Of a stretch of DNA of 64,000 nt, positions 1 through 8,430 are shown piece by piece. The notes below the pieces were generated by a model. That model worked only from the letters and a program-made list of their open reading frames with translations. It made no database searches and was not told the DNA's origin. Position 1 is the first letter of the stretch, and every line of letters starts with the position of its first letter. Location: NCBI RefSeq assembly GCF_900104815.1, contig NZ_FNTD01000004.1, positions 7,067,001 through 7,131,000 on the forward strand, written 5' to 3'. Position numbers and translations under genes: made by a program. This DNA comes from Streptomyces misionensis. Lineage in GTDB: Bacteria > Actinomycetota > Actinomycetes > Streptomycetales > Streptomycetaceae.

Positions 1-1037
1 GCCATCAGCACGCCCGGCCCGCTGGGGGCGGGTGACACGTCGAAGGTGATGAACACGGTTCCGGTGTCGGTCACCGCCTCACCGGAGAGCCCGGCGGCCC
101 GCCAGAACGGCACGTCGTAGGCCGCGAAGGCCTTGCTCAGCGCGCCCATGCGCCAGGTCCGCGTGAGCCCCTGGGCCTGCTCGGGCAGCGCGGGATCGAA
201 CTCGATGGCGGCGCGGTGCGCCGGCGCGGCCGTGACGATCCCGTACCTGGCGTGGACCTGGCCGGAGTCGGTGTGGACGGTGACGCCATTGTCGTCCTGC
301 GTGACGCGGCGCACCGGTGTCCCCAGGCGCACGCGGTCGCCCAGCTTCTCCGCCACCCGCTTGGCGATCTCCTGGGTGGTCTCGACGAGCCGGTCCTGCT
401 GCTGGCCGCCCTCGACGTCCAGCATGTGATCGATTCCGCCCGCCGCACGGATGTAGCGCAGCGCGTGCAGCAGGGAGACGTCCGACGGGGTGCAGCCCCA
501 CTGCACCTTGCTGACGACGGTCATCAGCGCACGAGTGCCGGGCAGCGCGTTCTTCCGGTCGAGCCACTCGCCGAACGAGACCGCGTCGAGCCGGCCGGCC
601 TCGGGCGACTCCCACGCGGCGTCCACGTCGACGGTCGCGACCAGCTTGTTCACCGCCGACTGCACGCGGGCCATGTCCATTAGGGCCGCGGGGGAGACCT
701 TGGGAATGGTGCCGCTGTAGGTGCGGCGCCGGCCTGCCATCCACAGCACGTTGCGACCCTGGTCGAACTGGCCGGTCGTGGTACACCCCATTCGGCTCGC
801 GAGGTCCCGGACGGCCGTGTGACGGCGTGCCACCCACGTCGCCCCGAGGTCGACCCGCACGCCGGCCACCTCGCCGGAGAGCGACCGTCCTCCGACCCGG
901 TCGCGGCCTTCCACGACCAGGACGGACCGCCCGTTGCCCGCCAGCCGCTCGGCAGCGCTCAGACCGGCGAAGCCGGCACCGACGACCACGACGTCGACCG
1001 TGCCGTCCCGGGAGCCGGACTCACGAGATCCCGGCAT
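1..1037 (-). CDS. Flavin monoamine oxidase, C-terminus beyond the window
   Basis: FAD-dependent amine oxidase family: oxidative deamination of amines to aldehydes with FAD and O2. Seen: about 345 N-terminal residues are present and the frame stays open to the left edge. The dinucleotide-binding fingerprint GAGFAG is at residues 20-25, followed by a conserved E (LVVEGRDRVGGR) and the family's LGATWV segment. The start is fixed by an excellent Shine-Dalgarno (AAGGAGG) a few bases upstream. It overlaps the 3' end of the upstream hydrolase gene by 17 bases, so it is the third gene of a coupled operon with the Baeyer-Villiger monooxygenase. The resemblance to mycobacterial AofH is from memory; the substrate is unknown. 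Confidence 0.9.
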   Translation of the reverse strand, partial: MPGSRESGSRDGTVDVVVVGAGFAGLSAAERLAGNGRSVLVVEGRDRVGGRSLSGEVAGVRVDLGATWVARRHTAVRDLASRMGCTTTGQFDQGRNVLWMAGRRRTYSGTIPKVSPAALMDMARVQSAVNKLVATVDVDAAWESPEAGRLDAVSFGEWLDRKNALPGTRALMTVVSKVQWGCTPSDVSLLHALRYIRAAGGIDHMLDVEGGQQQDRLVETTQEIAKRVAEKLGDRVRLGTPVRRVTQDDNGVTVHTDSGQVHARYGIVTAAPAHRAAIEFDPALPEQAQGLTRTWRMGALSKAFAAYDVPFWRAAGLSGEAVTDTGTVFITFDVSPAPSGPGVLM

Positions 1038-1956
1038 GGTTTCCTCCTTCGCCCACGCGGTCCGCGTGCTGGGAGATGTACTGGGTGATGGGGCCGACGA
1101 GGGCCTCGGGGATGTGGTGGCCCATGCCGGGAACGACCACGTGCCGGGCGGAGCGGATCGCCTTCACCGTCGCTTCGCCGCCGCTCGGGTCGACCAGCAG
1201 GTCCCGGTCGCCGTTGATCACCAGCGTCGGGGCCGTGATGTCGCCCAGCTGGGCCGTCCGGTCGCCGGAACGCTGGATCGCCTGGATCTGGCGCGCCGTG
1301 CCGGCCGCCGGGTCACCGGCGCTGCGATCCCAGCCGCGAGCCGCGATGGCCGCCTCCGCGGCGTCGTCGATGGGATAGCCCGTTCCCGCGATGTGCCTGG
1401 TGAGCCGCAGGTGGGCCCGGACCGCCGCGGTTCTGGTCCGCGCCGGCGGGGCGGCGAGGAGCCGGATCGTCGACAGCGCCGGCCGGCCCACCTTCTTCGC
1501 CCCGGTGGTCGAGTAGAGGGAGGTCAGCGACAGCACGCGTTCCGGCGCCGCTGCCGCGATCGTCTGCGCGATCATCCCGCCCATCGACCGCCCCACCAGG
1601 TGCACTCGCGAGATCCCGAGGCAGTCGAGTACGCCGACGGCGTCCTGGGCCATGTCGGCCAGCGCATACCCGTCGCCGCGCGGGCGCGCGGCGATCTGAC
1701 GCCAGAGCGAGGGAGGGGGCGCGGCGACGAACGTCGACCGGCCGACGTCACGGTTGTCGATCGCGACGACCCGGAAGCCGCGGGCGACGAGCGAGCCGAA
1801 GAACGAGTCGGTCCAGAAGGTGAGGTCCTCGCCCAGTCCGGCGATGAGCAGGATGGCGGGACCGGCCCTGTCGCCGAAGTCCCTGTAGCAGATCCTCATC
1901 CCGTTCGGCAGGGCCGCGTACTGGTCGGTGCCCTCCGCGCCGCTCGTCTCAGGCAT
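1021..1956 (-). CDS. Alpha/beta-fold hydrolase
   Basis: A 311-residue alpha/beta hydrolase. Seen: the nucleophile elbow GRSMGG puts the catalytic Ser near residue 124, the acid is in NGDRDLLV, and the His is in GMGHHIPE near the C-terminus, so the triad is complete. The ATG at 1956 is preceded by GGGAGG. Longer in-frame starts would run deep into the upstream gene and were not used. The gene overlaps the BVMO gene by 8 bases and the amine oxidase by 17, which implies translational coupling. Inference: it could hydrolyse the ester or lactone made by the BVMO. Haloperoxidase-like or lipase-like activity is equally possible from sequence. Confidence 0.9.
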   Translation of the reverse strand: MPETSGAEGTDQYAALPNGMRICYRDFGDRAGPAILLIAGLGEDLTFWTDSFFGSLVARGFRVVAIDNRDVGRSTFVAAPPPSLWRQIAARPRGDGYALADMAQDAVGVLDCLGISRVHLVGRSMGGMIAQTIAAAAPERVLSLTSLYSTTGAKKVGRPALSTIRLLAAPPARTRTAAVRAHLRLTRHIAGTGYPIDDAAEAAIAARGWDRSAGDPAAGTARQIQAIQRSGDRTAQLGDITAPTLVINGDRDLLVDPSGGEATVKAIRSARHVVVPGMGHHIPEALVGPITQYISQHADRVGEGGNHAGIS

Positions 1957-3484
1957 GGGTCGCTCGCCTCCCACCGGGCAGGTGCGCGGCGGGTCGGCCG
2001 GCACCGAACTCGAGGTGCTCGTCGGCCACCGGACCGCGCAGGGCCCTGGCGTCCTCGGGGTAGGACATGGCCATCCGCCAGGGCTTCTCAAGGCCCTGCT
2101 TGGGCAGGACCTTCTCGCCGCGCCGGGCGTAGCCGGCCTTGAGGTCCATGACGGGCCTGCGCTCCATCCCGGGCTGCGCGACCGGGACCACCCTGTCGTA
2201 TCCGTGGGCGTCCATGTGCCTGACCAGGTCGATGAAGTAACGGCACATCAGGCTCACCTTGAGCGTCCAGGACGACGTGGTGTAGCCGATCGCCATCGCC
2301 CAGTTCGGGATCCCGCTCAGCAGCATCCCGCGGTAGCAGACCGCGTCGGCGACATCGACCTCGCGGCTGTCGACGACGATGGGCATGCCGTCGAAGAGCC
2401 GCAGGTTCAGCCCGGTCGCGGTGACGATGATGTCCGCTTCCAGCTCCTCGCCCGAGCCCAGCACGACGCCGCGTTCGCTGAACCGCGTGATCGTGTCGGT
2501 GACGACGGTCGCGGAACCCTTCTTGATCGCGTCGAAGAAGTCGCCGTCCGGCGCCAGACAGAGCCGTTGGTCCCACGGGTCGTACGGCGGGTTGAAGTGC
2601 TTGTCGACGTCGAATCCCTTGGGAAGCCGCTTGATGTTCTCGCGCCTGATCAACCGGCGCCCGGCCTTCGGGAACGTCCGCAGCCCCTTGACGACGGCGC
2701 GGTCCAACCAGATGTTCTTGAACCGCGTGACGGCGTACCCGCGCTCCTCCCCGAGCACCTTCGTGAGTGCCAGGGCCACCTTGTCGACGCGCGGCAGTGC
2801 CATGACGTACGTCGGGGTCCGTTGCAGCATCGTCACGTGCCGGGCGGCGCCGGGCCCGGTGGCCATGGCCGGCACGAGTGTGATCGCGGTCGCGCCGCTG
2901 CCGATGACGACGACCTTCTTGCCGCTGTGGTCGAGCGTCTCGGGCCAGTGCTGCGGATGGACGACCGTGCCTTGGAAGTCGTCGCGTCCCGGGAACCGGG
3001 GGGAGAACCCCTCGTCGTACCGGTAGTAGCCGGTGGCGGCGAACACCCATCCGGCACGGACCGTCTTGGTCACGGTCCCCGTGCCGGTGGCGTCGGCTGC
3101 CTCGACGGTGAGGGTCCACCGGGCGTCGTCCGAGGACCATTCGGCCCTCACGACCCGGTGGCGCAGCCTGATGAGGGGCTCCAGGCGGTTCTCCTCGACC
3201 GTCTCGCGGAGGTAGTCCCGGATCAGCGGCGCATCGGCGATCGCGGCTTCGTGACGCCACGGTTTGAACTCGTAGCCGAACGTGTGGAGGTCCGAGTCCG
3301 AGCGGATGCCCGGGTAGCGGAAGAGATCCCACGTGCCACCGATGTTGTCGCGGCCCTCGAGCACGAGCAGGGACTTGTCGGGGAGCTCCCGGCTGAAATA
3401 GCTGGCCGCGCCGATTCCGGAGATCCCCGCTCCGACGACGACCACGTCGAACTCCTCGACGGCGTCAAGCACCTCAGTTGTCAT
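1949..3484 (-). CDS. Type I Baeyer-Villiger monooxygenase (EtaA-like)
   Basis: A 511-residue FAD/NADPH monooxygenase that inserts oxygen next to ketones to give esters or lactones, and may also S-oxygenate. Seen: FAD site GAGISG at residues 18-23, the type I BVMO fingerprint FQGTVVHPQHWP at 170-181, the NADPH site GSGATA after it, and a late ATGLNLRLF segment. The sequence closely recalls mycobacterial EtaA (for example GGTWDLFRYPGIRSDSD), a judgement from memory. The ATG at 3484 has GAGG about 7 bases upstream. It is the first gene of the operon with the hydrolase and amine oxidase. The PucR-type gene at 4451 is divergent and is the likely regulator. Confidence 0.93.
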   Translation of the reverse strand: MTTEVLDAVEEFDVVVVGAGISGIGAASYFSRELPDKSLLVLEGRDNIGGTWDLFRYPGIRSDSDLHTFGYEFKPWRHEAAIADAPLIRDYLRETVEENRLEPLIRLRHRVVRAEWSSDDARWTLTVEAADATGTGTVTKTVRAGWVFAATGYYRYDEGFSPRFPGRDDFQGTVVHPQHWPETLDHSGKKVVVIGSGATAITLVPAMATGPGAARHVTMLQRTPTYVMALPRVDKVALALTKVLGEERGYAVTRFKNIWLDRAVVKGLRTFPKAGRRLIRRENIKRLPKGFDVDKHFNPPYDPWDQRLCLAPDGDFFDAIKKGSATVVTDTITRFSERGVVLGSGEELEADIIVTATGLNLRLFDGMPIVVDSREVDVADAVCYRGMLLSGIPNWAMAIGYTTSSWTLKVSLMCRYFIDLVRHMDAHGYDRVVPVAQPGMERRPVMDLKAGYARRGEKVLPKQGLEKPWRMAMSYPEDARALRGPVADEHLEFGAGRPAAHLPGGRRATHA

Positions 3485-3775
3485 GGTGTTTCCTCGCTGT
3501 TCCCGGGGTGGTGATCTCACTGTCGCCAGCCACGGCCACGGGCGGGAACGACAGCGTGCACCGGCTGCGCACCGGGCCCGGTGCACGTTGCACAAGCCGG
3601 CCCGGCGGCGCGGCCCTCAGGCGGTTCCCGACAGCCGGGCGGCGCCTGGGCCGAGGTCTCGCCGGCTCCTGAACGGGCCAAGCGGGCACGGGAGTTCATA
3701 CGGGTGAGCCGGCGGGCGTCGCCACTGCCGCGCAAAGGCACCGCGGCTGACCCGCGGCACGGCGCCGGCCTCGTG

Positions 3776-4300
3776 TCACCAACGCCCCGGCCAGGTGCCG
3801 CACACCTGGGACGGTTCTCGCACCCCACGGAGGAGCGGAGGCGACAGGACCCACAGGACCTCGCTCGCCGTCGTACCCGGATTGTCGAACTGGTGAAGCG
3901 TCCGGCCGGAGAACGAGGTGGACACACCGGCCGACAGCATCCGGGTCTCGCCCCCGACGATCAGGCGGGTCGAGCCGCTCAGTCCCAGCGCGAAGATCGT
4001 GGCGGTGTCGAGCCGGTACGGTCCGCCCGTGCCCCCGCCCGGCTCGACCACCGAACGGAAGACCTGGAACGCCGTGGTGCCGGCAGGCGTGAGCAGGTAC
4101 TCGGTGACCCTGTCCCCGCCATGTCGATCCGGCTTCCGCCGTCCAGCACCTGCTCCTGCGGGTGGGCGAACAGCTCGCCGACCCCGATCCGCAGCACATC
4201 GCAGAGCCGCGGCAACGTCGCGCCCTTGCAGCGCAACCGACGGGGTGGTAGACCTTCCGCCGTTTACCACTACCAAACAGCACACTCGGCCGCTGTCGCA
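3776..4300 (-). pseudogene. Decayed XRE-cupin transcriptional regulator
   Basis: Remnant of a helix-turn-helix/cupin regulator split over two reading frames. Seen: one frame carries NGGRSTTPSVA (end of an XRE HTH) near 4235-4265. A second frame carries LPRLCDVLRIGVGELF and GGSRIDMAG down to about 4118. The first frame then resumes with DRVTEYLLTPAGTTAFQVF and a complete cupin_2 domain ending at 3776. The second switch falls at a run of C residues near 4114, as expected for a one-base indel. No convincing first half of the HTH is visible upstream, so the gene is probably dead rather than misread. The 291 bases from 3485 to 3775 hold no gene I can support. Confidence 0.65.
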
Positions 4301-4450
4301 CGGTGGCAGCGGCCCGACACCTCTCGCCGCCGTCGGCCGGTGGAATGGCACGCCTTCGCCGACGGCCTGCCATCGCTCGGCCCTTCCCCCGTCCGTGACG
4401 GGGCAAGTCGGGAGCGCCGGCTCCTCGGGACCAGAGGGAGACTTGAAGAC

Positions 4451-5686
4451 ATGGAAGAGCTGTGGCCCCCGCCGTCCCGTGAGGTCGCTGACGCGATCAG
4501 GTCACTGTGTCAGCGCCTGCTGACGGAGACGGAAGCCTTGGTCGACGCCTTCGCGGGGCCCGCTCTCGTGGCCCAGAACGATCCCGCCCTCCTCGCGGAC
4601 GCATCGCTGACCGAGGAGGATCGTGAGCTCAACCGCTCCGATCTCGTCCAATGGCTGACCGCGAACATCCAGCATCCGGGACGGCGGGTGGAGCCCTACG
4701 TCGGCCCGCGGACCACGGCGTACATCAACGATCTCGTCTCCCGCGGCATCGCGCCCGACTTCGCCGACGCCTGGCGCGTGGCACTGGGCATCGGCTGGCG
4801 GCGGTGGCTGGAGGAATGCGTGGCGCACTACGCCGAACCCGGCCTCCTCGTGGGGGTCTTGGACGTGTCGGCGAAGTCGCTGGCGCAGTACGCTCTCGAC
4901 TCGGTCGCGGCCCTGCGTGAGGCCGGCCTCGCCGCCGCGATGGGCAATGCGGGTGCCGAGGCGATCGCACTGATCCAGCTGATCGCCAGCGGGGCGCCGA
5001 TGGCGGAGGACCTCGCCGAGGGGCGCCTGCGCTACCGGCTCGCGCGGTGGCACGCCGGTCTCGTGCTGTGGGTCGATGCTCCCGAGCAGGTCGACGCTCT
5101 GGACGGAGTGATCCCGGCGCTGCGCGCCGCTGCCGCGGGCCGGAGCATCCTGGTGGCACGTGCCAGTGCCACGTCGCGATGGATCTGGCTCTCAGGACCG
5201 GACGCCCAGGATCTCCACCATGTGGAGGAGGTCCTGGCGACGGCCCACGACGTTCGTGCGGCGGTGGGAAGGCCCGGACACGGACTCGAAGGGTTCAGGT
5301 CCAGCCACCAGGACGCCCTCGCGGCGCAGGCGCTGGTCACCCGGCTCGGGTCCGACCGGCGCTTCACCGCCTACGCCGACGTCGAGCTGATCGACGCGCT
5401 CACGAAGGACCGTGCCGGCGCACGTCGGTTCGTCGTCAACACCCTCGGTCCGTTGGCCGAAGCCGACGTGGCACTACGCCAGGCACTCCTCACCTACGTG
5501 CAGTGCGGCTTCAACACCACCCGGGCGGCCGCCGGCCTCTACGCGCACCGGAACACCGTCGAGCGGCGGGTCTCGCGCGCCAACGAACTCTCGGCCGTCA
5601 AGGTCGAAGACAACCCGACCCATGTGGCGGCGGCCCTCCTGGTGTTGGACATCGCGCCTGGCATCGTGGGGAGCGGACCGAGTTGA
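4451..5686 (+). CDS. PucR/CdaR-type transcriptional regulator
   Basis: A 411-residue regulator. Seen: an N-terminal all-helical sensor-like region (about 1-170), a middle GGDEF-like/CdaR-type region (about 180-320), and a C-terminal PucR HTH with the hallmark FNTTRAAAGLYAHRNTVERR near residues 358-377. The frame is open far upstream, but the 5' part has shadow composition, and MEELWPPPSREVADAIRS at 4451 gives a normal-length family member. It is divergent from the BVMO operon across the decayed regulator and converges on the MFS gene with only 2 bases between stops. Inference: local activator or repressor of the BVMO operon. Confidence 0.85.
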   Translation: MEELWPPPSREVADAIRSLCQRLLTETEALVDAFAGPALVAQNDPALLADASLTEEDRELNRSDLVQWLTANIQHPGRRVEPYVGPRTTAYINDLVSRGIAPDFADAWRVALGIGWRRWLEECVAHYAEPGLLVGVLDVSAKSLAQYALDSVAALREAGLAAAMGNAGAEAIALIQLIASGAPMAEDLAEGRLRYRLARWHAGLVLWVDAPEQVDALDGVIPALRAAAAGRSILVARASATSRWIWLSGPDAQDLHHVEEVLATAHDVRAAVGRPGHGLEGFRSSHQDALAAQALVTRLGSDRRFTAYADVELIDALTKDRAGARRFVVNTLGPLAEADVALRQALLTYVQCGFNTTRAAAGLYAHRNTVERRVSRANELSAVKVEDNPTHVAAALLVLDIAPGIVGSGPS

Positions 5687-5688
5687 AC

Positions 5689-7053
5689 TCACCCCAGGGT
5701 GTCGGGGTGTTCGAGCTTCCTGAACCAGCGAAGTGCCGGGAGGGCGAGCAGGGTGGCGGCGGCGAGGACCCCGAACGCGATCGCGGGGCGGCTGACGAAG
5801 AGCCCGACCGCCGTCGTCAGCAGTACGCCTCCCAGATTGCCCGCCATCCAGACGAGTCCGGCCGCCGTGCTCTCGGCTTCGGGCGCGTGCCGCTCGCTCA
5901 GCGAAAGCACGATGGGAAGAGCCGGGAGCAGCACGAAGCCTGTCCCGAGGAGCGTGAGGAAGGCCATGGCCGTGCTCGGGACCAGGGCGAGATGCAGGCA
6001 GGCCCCGGCGGTGAAAGCGATCGCGGCGCCCATGACCTGGACCTCGCGGCCACGCCGGTCCGCCCAGACGGGCACGACGGCGCAGCCGATCACGCCGGCG
6101 ATCATGGTCAGCGCGAGGATGAGGCCGGCGGTGGATTCAGGGACTCCCGCCGGCGCCAACAGCGGTTGCACGAACGTCGCGAGTGCGATGAACGTGCCCA
6201 TCGGGATGGCGACGACCCCGCACAGACGCCGGACGCGGCGATTGCCGAACGCCGCGCGAAAGGCCCTGAGTCCACTGGTCACGGAGGCGGACTCGGGGCT
6301 CGTCCGCGCCGGGAGGCGAAGCGCGGCGACGACGCACAGCCCGGCGTCCATGGCGATCAGTGCGGTGACGAGGGTGAGGGTGTGGATGTGGCTCTCACCG
6401 GGCAGGGACGCGCCGAGCAGGTAGCCCAGGACCATGCCGGCGAACGTGGCGGAGGACGCCGCGGCGATTCCGGTGGCGCGGTGCTTTTCGGCGAGGTAGC
6501 CCACGGCAAGGCCCGGTATGGCGTTCAGGATGAAGGGCTGTCCCGCGGCGGCGACGACCTGTCCGGTGAATGCCCAGGTGAAGTCGTCGGCGACGAGTCT
6601 CAGGAACGCCCCTGACGCGGTGAGCACCGCGCCGACCACGAGGGCCGGGCGGAGAAACCGGTCGAGCGCGATGCCGGCGGGGACGGCGAGGAGGACGTAG
6701 ACCAGCGGGAAGACCTGGGACAGCCAGCCGATCGCACCGATGGAAACCCCGAAGTGCCGCGCGGCGTCCTGCGTCACGGGCGCGTAGTTCACGAAGAGCG
6801 CCTGCGTCGCGGCCGCCAGGAGCCCGTAGGCGAGGAAGACCGACCACCGGCTCGTCGTGTGCTGCTCGACCTGCGGCGCGGTCGTCGTCGCGGCTACGCG
6901 TGCGTTCCCGTTCTCGCCGGCGAGTCGCGCGCGACGGCCAAGCGCCTCGCCGCGCCTCTGGACGCTGCGTCGGATCATGACCGTGGCGACTGCACCCACA
7001 CCTACGGCGACGGCTCCGCGCGCTCGTCGCCGAGCGGTCGTCAACTCCGGCAT
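5689..7053 (-). CDS. MFS transporter with basic N-terminal extension
   Basis: A 454-residue major facilitator superfamily protein with about 12 hydrophobic segments, probably a drug/metabolite:H+ exporter. Seen: the first membrane span (VFLAYGLLAAATQALFV) begins only near residue 75. Before it lies an Arg-rich stretch with one weakly hydrophobic segment (GAVAVGVGAVATVMI), unusual for this family. The ATG at 7053 has GAAGGA upstream. Its stop is 2 bases from the PucR gene stop. Inference: exports a substrate or product linked to the BVMO operon, since it flanks the same regulator; the real substrate is unknown. Confidence 0.85.
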   Translation of the reverse strand: MPELTTARRRARGAVAVGVGAVATVMIRRSVQRRGEALGRRARLAGENGNARVAATTTAPQVEQHTTSRWSVFLAYGLLAAATQALFVNYAPVTQDAARHFGVSIGAIGWLSQVFPLVYVLLAVPAGIALDRFLRPALVVGAVLTASGAFLRLVADDFTWAFTGQVVAAAGQPFILNAIPGLAVGYLAEKHRATGIAAASSATFAGMVLGYLLGASLPGESHIHTLTLVTALIAMDAGLCVVAALRLPARTSPESASVTSGLRAFRAAFGNRRVRRLCGVVAIPMGTFIALATFVQPLLAPAGVPESTAGLILALTMIAGVIGCAVVPVWADRRGREVQVMGAAIAFTAGACLHLALVPSTAMAFLTLLGTGFVLLPALPIVLSLSERHAPEAESTAAGLVWMAGNLGGVLLTTAVGLFVSRPAIAFGVLAAATLLALPALRWFRKLEHPDTLG

Positions 7054-7379
7054 CTCGTTGTCCTTCTCGGTCGACGGTGGTGCTCCACTGTCGCGATCCG
7101 GATCGTCTCCGGGTACGACACACCGCACCCGGGTTCGCGTCGCCCTGTGCACTCGGCACCAGCCGGGCAGACCACGGGCTGCGTCCGCGGGCGGTGTTCA
7201 CGCGGGCCGATTCCCTGACGTCCCGTCAGCCGAGTCGGCGTTTCGGCGGCACGAGTCCTGCGCGTCGAGCGATGTTCCTCACAACGACCGAGTCCGGTGC
7301 CGGCGCGTGCCGGCGGTACAGTGAAGGCCGCCCTTGACCTGCACAAAGCAGGCAGGGAGCCGTCTTACAGGAGTCCAAA
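7054..7379. other. Intergenic region between MFS gene and panD
   Basis: 326 bases between divergently transcribed genes, so it must hold both promoters. I see a 15-bp inverted repeat at 7213-7227 (CTGACG, 3-base spacer, CGTCAG) that could be an operator, and a TACAGT hexamer at 7317-7322 that could be a -10 element for panD with no clear -35. No protein-coding stretch is convincing. Confidence 0.4.
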
Positions 7380-7820
7380 GTGCTGCGTACTCTGTTCAAG
7401 TCCAAGATCCACCGCGCCACCGTCACCCAGGCCGACCTGCACTACGTGGGATCGGTGACCATCGACGCGGAGTTGCTCGACGCGGCGGATCTGCTGCCCG
7501 GTGAGCTGGTGCACATCGTCGACATCACCAACGGCGCCCGGCTGGAGACCTACGTCATCGAGGGTGAGCGTGGGTCGGGTGTCATCGGGATCAACGGGGC
7601 GGCCGCCCATCTCGTACACCCCGGCGATCTGGTGATCATCATCAGCTATGCGCAGGTCACCGATGCCGAGGCGCGGGAGTTCAAGCCCCGGGTCGTGCAC
7701 GTCGACGGTGACAACCGGATCGTGGCGCTCGGCGCCGACGCGTCCGAGCCGGTGCCCGGCTCCGACCAGTTGCGCGCCCCGCGGTCGGTGGCCCAGGAGA
7801 CCGGGGCCGTCTCCGCCTGA
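7380..7820 (+). CDS. panD: Aspartate 1-decarboxylase precursor
   Basis: Pyruvoyl-dependent L-aspartate alpha-decarboxylase, producing beta-alanine for pantothenate and CoA. Seen: [20 protein letters not shown] at the start, the self-processing site Gly24-Ser25 (HYVGSVTID) that would generate the pyruvoyl group, Lys9, and the [21 protein letters not shown] core. The length of 146 is slightly more than the usual 120-140 because of a short polar C-terminal tail. The GTG at 7380 follows ACAGGAG. Stand-alone gene divergent from the MFS transporter; no other pan gene is in the window. Confidence 0.97.
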   Translation: MLRTLFKSKIHRATVTQADLHYVGSVTIDAELLDAADLLPGELVHIVDITNGARLETYVIEGERGSGVIGINGAAAHLVHPGDLVIIISYAQVTDAEAREFKPRVVHVDGDNRIVALGADASEPVPGSDQLRAPRSVAQETGAVSA

Positions 7821-8004
7821 GCCCGGTCGGTGCAGGCCCGGGTGGTCCGGTCCGTGTCGGTTTCCGGGGCCGGTCGGTCCGGGCCCAGGGGGCCGAGCCC
7901 GCGGGGCTCGCGCGCTCGGGTGAGTGGCCGGGCGGTGATCGGGTAGGCGGGGGAGTAGTCCAGAGGCGACGTCCAGTGACAGCAGCGACTGCGCGGAGGA
8001 CATG

Positions 8005-8319
8005 ATGACAACCCCGCACCCCGACCCCAACCCGCCGACCCCGACCCCGACTCCTGAGCCGGGTCCGGCCCCGGATCCGTACCCCACCCCGGTCCCGCCC
8101 CCGGAGCCGGGCCCAGGCCCCCAGCCGACGCCGCCCGCGCCTGGCCCGGGCCCCCAGCCCACACCGCCGCCCCCCGGACCGGGCCCTCAGCCGCCGGTAC
8201 CGCCGCCCGGTCCGGGCCCGCAGCCCACGCCGCCATCCCCGCCCGAACCCTCACCGTCCCCGATCCCGCCCGGGCCGGAGCCCGTGCCGAGCCCCGAGCC
8301 GGGCCCGCCCCTCACCTGA
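8005..8319 (+). CDS. Proline-rich low-complexity peptide
   Basis: About 104 residues, almost entirely Pro, Gly, Thr and Glu in PGPGPQPTPP-type repeats, with no signal peptide or Cys. GCGGAGGA at 7993-8000 favours the ATG at 8005; an ATG at 8002 is also possible. The composition suggests an extended, unstructured or wall-spanning protein, but there is no obvious export signal. It ends just before a double hairpin and faces gnd. Function unknown; expression is likely given the strong ribosome-binding site, but not certain. Confidence 0.55.
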   Translation: MTTPHPDPNPPTPTPTPEPGPAPDPYPTPVPPPEPGPGPQPTPPAPGPGPQPTPPPPGPGPQPPVPPPGPGPQPTPPSPPEPSPSPIPPGPEPVPSPEPGPPLT

Positions 8320-8325
8320 CGCATC

Positions 8326-8386
8326 CCTGAGAGGGCGCGGGGAGCCAGGCGCTCGCGCACCCTCAGGGGGCACCCCGAGAGGGTGC
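8326..8386. terminator. Overlapping hairpins between convergent genes
   Basis: Two stems share one strand. CCTGAG...CTCAGG (8326-8367, about 12 of 14 positions paired) overlaps a perfect 8-bp stem, GCACCCTC at 8357-8364 with GAGGGTGC at 8379-8386. They cannot both form. The position between two convergent stops fits a bidirectional terminator. There is no U-tract. Confidence 0.5.
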
Positions 8387-8430
8387 GGAGAACCAGATGC
8401 CCCGGCCCCCAGGTGCAGGGCAACCGCCCG

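Noticed and set aside
79..837. Long Arg/Gly-rich open frame on the minus strand
   Set aside because: Another minus-strand frame over the same bases gives a textbook flavin amine oxidase with RBS; this one is a shadow.
3581..4450. N-terminal extension of the PucR-type protein
   Set aside because: The frame is open by GC bias only; the composition is shadow-like and lies antisense to the cupin remnant.
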